A stretch of 10,928 bases of DNA from Desulfobacteraceae bacterium (GTDB lineage: Bacteria > Desulfobacterota > Desulfobacteria > Desulfobacterales > UBA11574). The stretch lies in NCBI GenBank assembly GCA_029857875.1, contig JAOUGB010000036.1:1-10928 (forward strand). The letters run 5' to 3'. Below the pieces are notes generated by a model. It was not told the DNA's origin, did not search any database, and saw only the letters and a list, made by a program, of their open reading frames with translations. Both the position numbers and the translations under genes were made by a program. Of the stretch, positions 1 to 6,940 are shown piece by piece (position 1 is the first letter of the stretch; each line of letters starts with the position of its first letter).

Positions 1-1281
1 GAAAAAAGGGATGACCTTCATCTTCTTTTTGAAACCATCCTCAATGAAATACCGGCCCCTGAATACGATCCCGAAGAACCGTTTCAGATGCTGGTGTCTG
101 ATCTCGGATATTCAGATTATCTTGGTCGGCTTGCTATCGGAAGAATTTTTAACGGAAAAGCCGAGTTCCATGACACCATGGTCTGTATCAATGACAAAGG
201 GGAACATCTCCCGCTCAAGATATCCAAACTTCAGGTATATGACGGGATGAATCTGAAAGAGGTTGAGGCGGCGGAACCCGGCGATATTGTCGTTCTCTCC
301 GGGATCGAGGATGTCAAAATCGGTGACACGATCTGCACAAAAGAATTTCCAAAACCCTTAAAGAGAATCACCGTAGACGAGCCGACCATCTCTATGGAGT
401 TTACCATCAACACCTCTCCCTTGAGCGGGAAGGAAGGCAAAATCGTACAGTCCGGCAAAATACGCGAACGGCTGATCAAGGAGACCCTTAAAAACGTTGC
501 CGTCAGGTTTGAACAGACCGAGGACAGGGAAAGATTTATCGTAAAGGGCAGAGGTGAATTTCAAATGGCCATTCTCATCGAAACCATGAGGCGGGAAGGG
601 TTCGAACTTTCCGTGGGCCGTCCAAAGGTGATTTACAAACATTTAAACGGAACCATGCTCGAGCCCATTGAGACACTGTTTGTGGATTGTAATGAACATT
701 TTTTGGGAGTTGTCACCGAAAAGCTTTCCATAAGAAAGGGGCGACTGACAAACCTTGTCAATAACCAAAGCGGAAGAATAAGGGCGGAATTTTCCATTCC
801 CTCACGCGCTTTAATCGGTTACCGGGATGAATTCCTTACGGACACAAAGGGAACCGGAATCATGAACACCCTTTTTGCAGGATATGAGCCGTTTCGCGGT
901 GATTTTCCCACCCGGTTTACCGGCTCTATTGTTTCAGACCGGCAGGGGAACTCCGTGGCATACGCACTCTATCACCTTGAACCCAGAGGCCGTCTTTTCA
1001 TTGTCCCCGGAGAACCTGTTTATGCGGGAATGATTGTCGGTGAGCATAACAAGACCGTTGATATCAGCGCAAACCCAAGCAAGGAAAAGAAGCTCACAAA
1101 CATGCGTGCTGCTGGAAAAGATGAAAGCACGGTATGTTCGCCGGTGCAACCCATGACCCTCGAAAGGGCCATAAATTTTATAAAAGATGACGAGATGGTG
1201 GAGGTGACCCCGCAATCCATAAGGCTGTATAAAAAAATACTTTCCGTAAAGAAGCGGAAACATAAAAACGAACTGAACTAA
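1..1281 (+). CDS. typA: GTP-binding protein TypA/BipA, 5' end cut off by window edge
   Basis: This is a ribosome-associated translational GTPase of the EF-G/LepA superfamily, involved in ribosome assembly and stress or cold adaptation. The reading frame is open from base 1, so the start and the whole N-terminal G domain (roughly 180 residues, judging from the family length of about 600) lie outside the window; 426 residues are visible. Recognisable parts are domain II (the stretch with LVSDLGYSDYLGRLAIGRIF, then EPGDIVVLSGIEDVKIGDT), domain III (PTISMEFTINTSPLSGKEGK, then GRGEFQMAILIETMRREGFE), the EF-G domain V-like part (LIGYRDEFLTDTKGTGIMNT) and the TypA-specific C-terminal domain (FIVPGEPVYAGMIVGEHNK, LTNMRAAGKDE). 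The protein ends in a short basic tail, as is usual. It lies 34 nt upstream of prfC on the same strand, so co-transcription is likely. Identity is firm; only the missing 5' part is unknown. Confidence 0.94.
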   Translation, partial: EKRDDLHLLFETILNEIPAPEYDPEEPFQMLVSDLGYSDYLGRLAIGRIFNGKAEFHDTMVCINDKGEHLPLKISKLQVYDGMNLKEVEAAEPGDIVVLSGIEDVKIGDTICTKEFPKPLKRITVDEPTISMEFTINTSPLSGKEGKIVQSGKIRERLIKETLKNVAVRFEQTEDRERFIVKGRGEFQMAILIETMRREGFELSVGRPKVIYKHLNGTMLEPIETLFVDCNEHFLGVVTEKLSIRKGRLTNLVNNQSGRIRAEFSIPSRALIGYRDEFLTDTKGTGIMNTLFAGYEPFRGDFPTRFTGSIVSDRQGNSVAYALYHLEPRGRLFIVPGEPVYAGMIVGEHNKTVDISANPSKEKKLTNMRAAGKDESTVCSPVQPMTLERAINFIKDDEMVEVTPQSIRLYKKILSVKKRKHKNELN

Positions 1282-1315
1282 CGTTCCGAGATAACAAATA
1301 TTTAATAAATACATC

Positions 1316-2908
1316 ATGAACAATAACAAAATAGAAATCGACAAACGTCGGACCTTTGGCATCATCAGCCATCCAGACGCAGGCAAGACCACATTGACCG
1401 AAAAGCTCCTTCTTTATGGAGGTGCCATTCAGCAGGCTGGCGCCGTAAAGGCCCGCAAGGCAGAAAGATATGCAACCAGCGACTGGATGGCCATCGAAAA
1501 GGAACGGGGCATATCCGTCACCACATCGGTGATGAAATTCAATTACAGGGATTTCGAGATCAATCTTCTGGATACCCCCGGACACCAGGACTTTTGCGAG
1601 GACACCTACAGGGTTTTGACGGCCGTCGACAGCGCTTTGATGGTCATCGACAACGCCAAAGGAGTTGAACCCCAAACCGAAAAGCTCATGGAAGTTTGCC
1701 GCATGCGCAACACGCCCATCATTACCTTTATCAACAAGCTGGACCGGGAGGGCATGGCACCGATTGATATTCTTGACGATATTGAGAGCAAGCTTCAGAT
1801 CGAGTGCACCCCCCTTTCATGGCCCATCGGCATGGGAAAAAGATTCAAGGGAGTTTACAACCTCTATAAAAAAGAGCTTCACCTTTTTACGCCCGGCCTG
1901 GAAACGCGCCGAAGGGAAGGCCTGGTGATTAAAGACCTTTCCGACTCCAAACTCGATGAGGTTCTCGGAAGCCAGGCCGATGAGTTAAGAGAGGATATTG
2001 AACTCATCGAAGGTGTTGCAGCACCCTTTGAACTTGACCATTACCTTAAAGGCAACCAGACCCCTGTTTTTTTCGGAAGTGCCATCAACAATTTCGGGGT
2101 AAAGGAGATGCTGGACGCCTTTGTCCAGATGGCGCCGTCTCCGGGTCCCAGGGCAGCGGTTACACGAAAAGTTTCTCCCTATGAGGAAACGTTCTCGGGT
2201 TTTGCGTTCAAAATTCAGGCCAATATGAATCCGGCACACCGGGACAGAATCGCATTTATCCGGATCTGCTCGGGTAAATTTACCAGAGGGATGAAAGCCG
2301 TTCATCACAGAATCGGAAAAGATGTTACATTTTCAAATGCCACCATTTTCATGGCCAATGAGCGTGAAAACGTGTCGGAAGCCTATCCAGGCGATATCAT
2401 CGGTATACATAACCATGGGACCATAAAAATCGGTGACACATTTACGGAAAAGGAGCCCTTAAAATTCTGCGGAATTCCCAGTTTTGCCCCTGAAATTTTC
2501 AAAAAGGTCATTCTTAAAAATCCCATGAAGGCAAAACATCTTCAAAAAGGAATGCTCCAGCTCTCAGAAGAGGGGGTTGTTCAGGTTTTCAGACCGGTTG
2601 CCAGAAACGGTTATATATTAGGGGCTGTCGGGATGCTTCAGTTCGACATCACAATGGAACGCTTAAGGTCCGAATATGGCGTTGATGCTGTTTACGAACC
2701 TGTTAATTATCATGTCGCGCGGTGGATCGAATGCGACAATCCTAAGAGGATGGCGGATTTTGAGAAAAAAAATAGGACCAACATGGTAAGAGATGCCCAA
2801 GGGTCCATGGCCTATCTTACAACCAGTGAGTTTCAGCTCGACTATTGCATGAAAGAATGGCCCGGAATCGCGTTTTTTAAGACCAGGGAAATCAATGCTT
2901 ATAAGTAG
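1316..2908 (+). CDS. prfC: Peptide chain release factor 3 (RF3)
   Basis: RF3 is the cytoplasmic GTPase that recycles RF1/RF2 from the ribosome after peptide release. The protein has 530 residues, essentially the length of E. coli RF3 (529). The G motifs are intact: P-loop SHPDAGKTT (18-26), switch I region GISVTTS (65-71), DTPGH (86-90) and NKLD (140-143). The RF3-specific signatures [20 protein letters not shown] and the later GMLQFDI and EWPGIAFF segments are also present. The ATG start has no strong Shine-Dalgarno sequence in the AT-rich 34-nt leader after typA, so it may depend on coupling or a weak site. The N-terminal MNNNKIEID segment before the conserved RRTFGIISH is a normal length. 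RF3 should not be confused with EF-G or TypA: the [19 protein letters not shown] segment and the C-terminal region are RF3-type. No truncation or frameshift is seen. Confidence 0.97.
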   Translation: MNNNKIEIDKRRTFGIISHPDAGKTTLTEKLLLYGGAIQQAGAVKARKAERYATSDWMAIEKERGISVTTSVMKFNYRDFEINLLDTPGHQDFCEDTYRVLTAVDSALMVIDNAKGVEPQTEKLMEVCRMRNTPIITFINKLDREGMAPIDILDDIESKLQIECTPLSWPIGMGKRFKGVYNLYKKELHLFTPGLETRRREGLVIKDLSDSKLDEVLGSQADELREDIELIEGVAAPFELDHYLKGNQTPVFFGSAINNFGVKEMLDAFVQMAPSPGPRAAVTRKVSPYEETFSGFAFKIQANMNPAHRDRIAFIRICSGKFTRGMKAVHHRIGKDVTFSNATIFMANERENVSEAYPGDIIGIHNHGTIKIGDTFTEKEPLKFCGIPSFAPEIFKKVILKNPMKAKHLQKGMLQLSEEGVVQVFRPVARNGYILGAVGMLQFDITMERLRSEYGVDAVYEPVNYHVARWIECDNPKRMADFEKKNRTNMVRDAQGSMAYLTTSEFQLDYCMKEWPGIAFFKTREINAYK

Positions 2909-2938
2909 AATATAAATCCCGCATCAAAGGATACATCC

Positions 2939-3151
2939 ATGGGTGGCAGATTTGGAAAATATGGGGACATGAAAAGAAAGGCCAGGCTCCGGCGCAGCAG
3001 GGCATTGAAAATAAATGTTTACCGATTAAAGCAAACATCACGAAGACTTAAAAAAGATAAAGGGATCCAGCTCCAGTCGGCAGACAAATTGAAGGTGTCT
3101 GTTGAATTCAAACCGGATGAACTTACAGGTCTGAACGAATCAAATGCCTGA
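2939..3151 (+). CDS. Small, strongly basic protein of unknown function
   Basis: The product is not recognised. It has 70 residues, and in the first 41 there are 17 Lys/Arg against 2 Asp. It starts with a Gly-rich segment MGGRFGKYGDMKRKARLRR, followed by a probable basic helix (about 11-41) and a more ordinary acidic tail (about 45-70, with VSVEFKPDEL). There are no Cys and no membrane segment. The basic composition suggests nucleic acid or ribosome contact, which is inference only. The ATG at 2939 has an AAAGG ribosome-binding sequence ending 8 nt upstream, which supports translation. It sits 30 nt after prfC on the same strand, so it could be co-transcribed with the typA-prfC translation genes. 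The frame ends 66 nt before a convergent gene, with no clear terminator between them. Confidence 0.68.
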   Translation: MGGRFGKYGDMKRKARLRRSRALKINVYRLKQTSRRLKKDKGIQLQSADKLKVSVEFKPDELTGLNESNA

Positions 3152-3217
3152 ACTTCCGCTCTCACCGTTGAGACCATCTGGAGCGTTCTATATTAAAACT
3201 CCTCAAGCGTTTTTGGA

Positions 3218-3550
3218 TTAAACCCTCGGACAGAGGGCCCTGGTTTCACAAAATAATTGCAGCAGCGCAAAAGCCGCCGCACTTTTTTTCTGAGTCGGAG
3301 AGCCCCACAACGGCCAGCGATTCATGGCTTTTAAGATCCTCTCCAGGCTGTCATTGAACAATATCGCCCGCTCGAACTCTTCATAGGACCTTCCGGTTCC
3401 CCGGTCGATGGTGGGGAACCATACAGGAACCCAGCCTTCCACGGTTTCATCGTACATCTCCCAGGCATCCGCCGGGTTCACTCCTGGCGGCATGGTCTCC
3501 CAATGGATGGCGGGCAACGGAAGGTCTTTGTCTAAAAATTCAATGAGCAA
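3218..3550 (-). CDS. Uncharacterised ~110-residue protein, 5' end probably frameshifted
   Basis: The family is not recognised. The translation looks protein-like: a Pro/Trp/acidic-rich segment (IHWETMPPGVNPADAWEMYD, then GWVPVWFPTID) followed by a possible helix (YEEFERAILFNDSLERILKAM). There are no membrane segments. The frame has no ATG; the only usable start is a TTG at 3550 with no ribosome-binding site. An ATG at 3584 in another frame reads MRNTNSQK and then runs into a stop. Removing one A from the 4-A run at 3560-3563 (minus strand) would join it into the main frame as MRNTNSQKPNPLLIEFLDKD. I therefore suspect a one-base frameshift, either real (a decaying gene) or a sequencing error, with the original gene covering 3218-3584. 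It lies on the same strand as the ddl operon, beyond a candidate terminator. It could also be spurious. Confidence 0.45.
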   Translation of the reverse strand: MLIEFLDKDLPLPAIHWETMPPGVNPADAWEMYDETVEGWVPVWFPTIDRGTGRSYEEFERAILFNDSLERILKAMNRWPLWGSPTQKKSAAAFALLQLFCETRALCPRV

Positions 3551-3626
3551 TGGGTTTGGTTTTCTGACTATTTGTGTTCCTCATTTTATATTGACCAACA
3601 CGATTTGTTTTGAACTTGAAAGCGCA

Positions 3627-3671
3627 TAAAAGAAACCCCTTGAGACCTTACTTAGAGATCTTACTTAAGGG
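3627..3671 (-). terminator. Candidate intrinsic terminator of the ddl operon
   Basis: Read on the minus strand, CCCTTAAG (3671-3664) can pair with CTCAAGGG (3644-3637), giving an 8-bp stem with one A-C mismatch and a 19-nt loop. It is followed at once by a T-rich run (GTTTCTTTT, down to about 3628). The left arm overlaps the stop codon of the thioredoxin-HEAT gene. The large loop and mismatch make it a modest terminator, so some read-through into 3584-3218 is possible. Confidence 0.42.
3642..3667. repeat. Tandem duplication of 13 bp across a stop codon
   Basis: GAGACCTTACTTA (3642-3654) is followed directly by GAGATCTTACTTA (3655-3667), with one mismatch. The second copy contains the stop codon of the thioredoxin-HEAT gene (TAA on the minus strand at 3663-3661), so the first copy is an untranslated echo of the gene end. 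It probably arose by slippage and forms most of the loop of the candidate terminator. Confidence 0.6.
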
Positions 3672-4623
3672 CTTCCAGTGCTTCTTCGGCCGCCTCTTTC
3701 ACATCAACGCCATATGGGCCGTTCAAAACGGTTTCAAGTTTTGGAATTATTCCCTTGTCCCCGGATTTTCCCAAAAGATAAAGAATGTCCCCCTTGACCG
3801 TATCTTCTGCCGTTGAAAAGCAATCCCATAAATAGGGTATGGTGTGGTGAAGCAGCGTGTAATTTTCCTCGGCAATGGTTTCAAATGCCACCATGGCTGC
3901 CAGGCGAACCGGCCATTTTTTGTGAACCAGAAGTTCCGTGAATGCCGGAAAGATTTTTCCGCTGTCGAGCATCATTCCGGCCACCTTTAAAGCATTGCCG
4001 TCTTCAAACATGGCTTTCAATGATGACGCACTGAGTCGAGAAGGATCCCGGCTCAAAATCATGTCGACAATTTCTTCCATCTGAATCGATCCGGTCCAGT
4101 AAAATTGATCATCCAGCAATACTGTCGGTGCGGATTGGATATTGTCGGATGCGGCCTTTTCCGGAAAAAATGAGCCGTCAATGATGGTCAGCTTTATGGA
4201 TTCACTCGCCGCAGCAAGACACAGCAACTGCATTACTGTCGCCGGACAAAAAGGACAATGGGGCATAATATAAACTTTCAACAGGGCGGGCACCCGGATT
4301 TGATGAAGCTTTTTATGAACCGACAAAGGACAATTTTGGGTCTGGCCATCACTGTCGGCCAGCGCACTCAGAAACGGTTCAAGTTCCCTACCCGTTGGAA
4401 TCGCCTGATATCCAACACTACCGATCCGGATGATGGGTGGTTTTGATTCGTCGTCCTTTTCTCGTTTTATCTTTATCTTAGGGGCAATGCCCGTCAAATC
4501 ATCACAGAAATCTTTAAATGCTTGGCTGCGTTCATCCTCGGTTAAAATAAGCGTGATGCGAATGTCGTCTTTGAGTATCCGGCTCCAGTTCGCTATTTGT
4601 TGTTTTTCTTTTTCCGGAATCAT
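3661..4623 (-). CDS. Tandem thioredoxin-fold protein with C-terminal HEAT repeats
   Basis: The 320-residue protein has no signal peptide or membrane segment, so it is probably cytoplasmic. Residues about 15-95 resemble the first, CxxC-less thioredoxin fold of the AhpF N-terminal domain and of archaeal-type protein disulfide oxidoreductases (DIRITLILTED ... IIRIGSVGYQAIPTGRELEPF). Residues about 112-195 form a second fold with the redox motif MPHCPFCP (C123, C126) and the cis-proline segment SAPTVLL (P166). Residues about 205-320 are helical repeats of HEAT/PBS type (KKWPVRLAAMVAFETIAEE; DTVKGDILYLLGKSGDKGII; VKEAAEEALEAL). By inference it is a dithiol-disulfide oxidoreductase with a protein-binding scaffold; the substrate is unknown. 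It is the last gene of the ddl operon, 48 nt after its upstream neighbour, and its ATG has only a weak ribosome-binding site. The domain assignment is confident, the role is not. Confidence 0.88.
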   Translation of the reverse strand: MIPEKEKQQIANWSRILKDDIRITLILTEDERSQAFKDFCDDLTGIAPKIKIKREKDDESKPPIIRIGSVGYQAIPTGRELEPFLSALADSDGQTQNCPLSVHKKLHQIRVPALLKVYIMPHCPFCPATVMQLLCLAAASESIKLTIIDGSFFPEKAASDNIQSAPTVLLDDQFYWTGSIQMEEIVDMILSRDPSRLSASSLKAMFEDGNALKVAGMMLDSGKIFPAFTELLVHKKWPVRLAAMVAFETIAEENYTLLHHTIPYLWDCFSTAEDTVKGDILYLLGKSGDKGIIPKLETVLNGPYGVDVKEAAEEALEALK

Positions 4624-4671
4624 TGCTTTTTAACTTTAAAATTGCCTTTTTTGCGAAACCATCAAACTTGA

Positions 4672-5760
4672 CTATCGGGCAAAACAGGACTTAAACCGCT
4701 TTGCGATCTCATTTTCCACCCATTTCATATCATTTTTCTGCTTTCCAGTCCGGTAAATACCGATAATCTTTTCAGCGTGTGATTTGGCGGTACTATAGCC
4801 CACAGCCACTGCTTGTTCTATCACTTTCCAGTCTCGTGTTTGAGTAAAGTCCTTAAAGGCCTCGATTATTTGAGGAAATAATGTTTTGGTAAAGGTTTCG
4901 AGAAAAGCGACATAAAATGCAAGAGACGATGTTTTTTGTTCTTCGATAATATGGGTAAGTGTTCCATACTCGCTTGTGTCAGCCAAAAGGTCTTTAACGG
5001 TTCGCGTTAAAAGCTCGATGGGTGTGTGGGGAAACGCTGCAATAATTTCTTGCCATGTTTTGCGGTCAAAAACCGTGTCCTGCATTTCGCCCAACTCATG
5101 ATAGATGTATGTATCTGCTTCATTGGCCGCAATTCTTGACAAATTGCGATGTAAATTTTCGGGTGTCTGTTCTTTCAGCCCATAATCTTCCAAACCGAAT
5201 CTAAGAGCATAACGTCCTGAATTTTTAATATAAAATATTTGATCCCAGAGATAAAGTCTGGCGGATTCTTTTCGAACATAAATACAGTTGTCCTGAGACA
5301 GCGCAGGAATTGTCAACAGATCTCGAGCAAGCTCCTCACCAAGAACAAATATCGTAATTCCGTTTATTTCTTTCTTGTCCTCAATTGCGGCCAGAAAAAA
5401 AGAGGGTTTAAGGCTCCGGGCATAGCCACCCCCGTAGATGTATCCATGGGGTTCTAAAATCGCATTGATTCCTTCGACATCAAATGGATCGAATCGATGC
5501 CCTAAAAGGGTGATGTCGCCAAAATCTTTTTCAACCAGTTTTTCCCATGTTTCCTCTTTGTCTCCAATCCATTTTAAGACTTCTGAAGGATCATTTTCAA
5601 TCCAGGGGTCCAATCTGTTTTCCCACTTGTACAAATCCCGCAATCGCAATGCCAAACCACAGATGGAGTAGAGTCCCGCATGCTGGGCATCCGTAATATT
5701 GCAGTTCTCAAGGACTTGGCCGGTGATGTCATTTATTTGGAACATGTCGTGTTTACTCAA
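4672..5760 (-). CDS. Conserved-looking 362-residue protein of unknown function
   Basis: I cannot assign a function. There is no signal peptide or convincing membrane helix. Visible features are a Trp/acidic-rich N-terminal part (LRDLYKWENRLDPW, about 39-53), a GHRFDPFDVEGIN segment (87-99), GYIYGGGYARSLKPSFFLA (106-124), an NAD(P)-unlike hydrophobic strand ITIFVLGEELARDLL (135-149), and IYHELGEMQD (219-228). The HELGE resembles a metal-binding HExxE arrangement, but nothing else supports a peptidase. The C-terminal half is helical (SSLAFYVAFLETFTKTLFP). It may be the family NCBI names after Syntrophobacter Sfum_1244; this is from memory and unverified. The start is TTG at 5760 or the ATG at 5745 (five residues shorter); neither has a strong ribosome-binding site. 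The gene begins 2 nt after the tsaC stop, so translational coupling is likely. Confidence 0.85.
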   Translation of the reverse strand: MSKHDMFQINDITGQVLENCNITDAQHAGLYSICGLALRLRDLYKWENRLDPWIENDPSEVLKWIGDKEETWEKLVEKDFGDITLLGHRFDPFDVEGINAILEPHGYIYGGGYARSLKPSFFLAAIEDKKEINGITIFVLGEELARDLLTIPALSQDNCIYVRKESARLYLWDQIFYIKNSGRYALRFGLEDYGLKEQTPENLHRNLSRIAANEADTYIYHELGEMQDTVFDRKTWQEIIAAFPHTPIELLTRTVKDLLADTSEYGTLTHIIEEQKTSSLAFYVAFLETFTKTLFPQIIEAFKDFTQTRDWKVIEQAVAVGYSTAKSHAEKIIGIYRTGKQKNDMKWVENEIAKRFKSCFAR

Positions 5761-5762
5761 TA

Positions 5763-6428
5763 TTAACGCATCTGCGAGCTCTCAAGTACAAAAAATATAT
5801 CTTTTGCAGGGATTGCCCCTTCTCTTAAAATTATGGGTGGATCGACGGTCACATCTACGACGGTTGAGCCGATACCCCCTTTGAGCGGGCCGGCATCAAG
5901 AATCAGATCCACTTTATCCGAAATCCGCGGATCAATATCTGAAACCGTTGAACACGCTGAATCGCCGGTAATATTGGCACTTGTGGCAGTAAGAGGACCT
6001 CCCACAGCCTTTGAGAGGGCTAAAGCAACAGGGTGCTGTGGCATTCGAATACCAACTTTGTCGGTATTTGCCGTAAGGTTTGCCGGCAGTGTGTCTTTGG
6101 CCTTGAAAATAAGGGTGACCGCACCCGGCCAGAAACAGTTCATAATGTGTACGGCTGCCGAAGAGACATGTTGAACAAGTTTTGTCAGGTCTTTTCGATG
6201 GGGTATGAGGACCAGCAAAGGTTTATGATAAGACCGCTGTTTTATTTCAAAGACTCTGTCCACAGCTTTGGCGTTCAAGGCATCTGCTCCCAATCCATAA
6301 AGATACTGGGTGGGGAACACAATGACCCCGCCATTTTTTATGATCTGAGAGGTCGCAACAATGTGATCATCTCTGGGATTTAATGGGTCAGCCTGAATGA
6401 TCTTTAAGCTTTTTGGCTTTTTGATCAA
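5763..6428 (-). CDS. tsaC: L-threonylcarbamoyladenylate synthase (TsaC/Sua5/YrdC family)
   Basis: The enzyme makes threonylcarbamoyl-AMP from threonine, bicarbonate and ATP, the first step of the t6A37 tRNA modification. Motifs seen (numbering from the TTG start): FPTQYLYGLGADA (38-50), KQR (63-65) and SAN (150-152), which are the KxR/SxN residues that distinguish TsaC from YciO, plus WPGAVTLIF (100-108), VGIRMPQHP (125-133) and STVVD (188-192). At 221 residues it is the short form, without a Sua5 C-terminal domain. The frame stays open much further upstream (to 6542), but that part lies inside purE. I place the start at TTG 6428, where AAGGAG lies 13 nt upstream and the family homology begins soon after. 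This overlaps the end of purE by 41 nt. PTQ replaces the usual PTE, a known variation in the YrdC fold as far as I can judge. Confidence 0.9.
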   Translation of the reverse strand: MIKKPKSLKIIQADPLNPRDDHIVATSQIIKNGGVIVFPTQYLYGLGADALNAKAVDRVFEIKQRSYHKPLLVLIPHRKDLTKLVQHVSSAAVHIMNCFWPGAVTLIFKAKDTLPANLTANTDKVGIRMPQHPVALALSKAVGGPLTATSANITGDSACSTVSDIDPRISDKVDLILDAGPLKGGIGSTVVDVTVDPPIILREGAIPAKDIFFVLESSQMR

Positions 6429-6930
6429 CTTGTTTTGCGAGCTCCTTTTTATAGGTTTCCAGCTTTTTGGCAAGGTTCGGATCTGTAAGTGCAAGTATCT
6501 GTACCGCCAGGATGCCTGCATTTTTTGCCCCCGGTTTTCCAATGGATACCGTGGCCACAGGAACCCCAGGAGGCATTTGAACCGTGGAAAGGAGCGCGTC
6601 GAGCCCCTGAAGGCAAGATGAATCTATTGGGACGCCGATCACCGGAAGCGACGTATATGCCGCCAGATTCCCGGCAAGATGTGCGGCATGGCCGGCCCCG
6701 GCAACAATCACTTTTATGCCCCGTTTGTGGGCGGAAGCGGCAAACTTGGCCGCCCTTTTAGGGCTCCGGTGAGCAGATGCCACCGTTATTTCATAAGGTA
6801 TCCCGAAGCTTTTTAAAACCAAAGCGGTTTCTTCCATCACATTAAGATCCGAATCGCTTCCCATGACAATGCCAACTTCAGCACGCCGATCCGGTTGTTT
6901 TAAAGCCTTATTTTCTTTTTTCAAATACAC
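6388..6930 (-). CDS. purE: 5-(carboxyamino)imidazole ribonucleotide mutase, class I PurE
   Basis: PurE converts N5-CAIR to CAIR in de novo purine synthesis, as an octamer in the cytoplasm. The 180 residues carry the PurE signatures MGSDSDL (23-29), ASAHRSP (51-57, including the catalytic His of the SAHR motif), VAGAGHAAHLAG (76-87), LPVIGVPIDSS (95-105), STVQMPPGVPVATV (115-128) and GAKNAGILA (134-142). The partner PurK is not in the window. A Lys-rich tail (about 155-180), longer than in E. coli PurE (169 residues in total), overlaps the start of tsaC. The start is GTG at 6930 or TTG at 6924; the ribosome-binding sequence serves either. The gene begins 8 nt after the ATP-grasp gene ends. Confidence 0.97.
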   Translation of the reverse strand: MYLKKENKALKQPDRRAEVGIVMGSDSDLNVMEETALVLKSFGIPYEITVASAHRSPKRAAKFAASAHKRGIKVIVAGAGHAAHLAGNLAAYTSLPVIGVPIDSSCLQGLDALLSTVQMPPGVPVATVSIGKPGAKNAGILAVQILALTDPNLAKKLETYKKELAKQVDQKAKKLKDHSG

Positions 6931-6940
6931 CTCCTTCCTT
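6930..6940 (-). promoter_or_regulatory. Strong double Shine-Dalgarno for purE, start ambiguous
   Basis: The minus strand reads AAGGAAGGAGG immediately after the first bases of the ATP-grasp stop codon. AAGGA is 5 nt from the GTG at 6930, and AGGAGG is 5 nt from the TTG at 6924, so both starts have ideal spacing. The difference is only two N-terminal residues. Confidence 0.6.

Noticed and set aside
1178..1675. Long minus-strand open frame of 165 codons
   Set aside because: It is antisense to typA and the start of prfC, both certain genes, and its translation shows no family features.
3152..3217. Terminator between the basic protein gene and the convergent gene
   Set aside because: CGCTC and GAGCG with flanking GAAC/GTTC can form a bulged stem, but no T-tract follows; the support is too weak to annotate.
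6429..6542. N-terminal extension of the tsaC frame up to ATG 6542
   Set aside because: It would lie entirely inside purE, and its sequence (many Arg, Trp, Tyr, Lys) has no YrdC-like content; family similarity begins after 6428.
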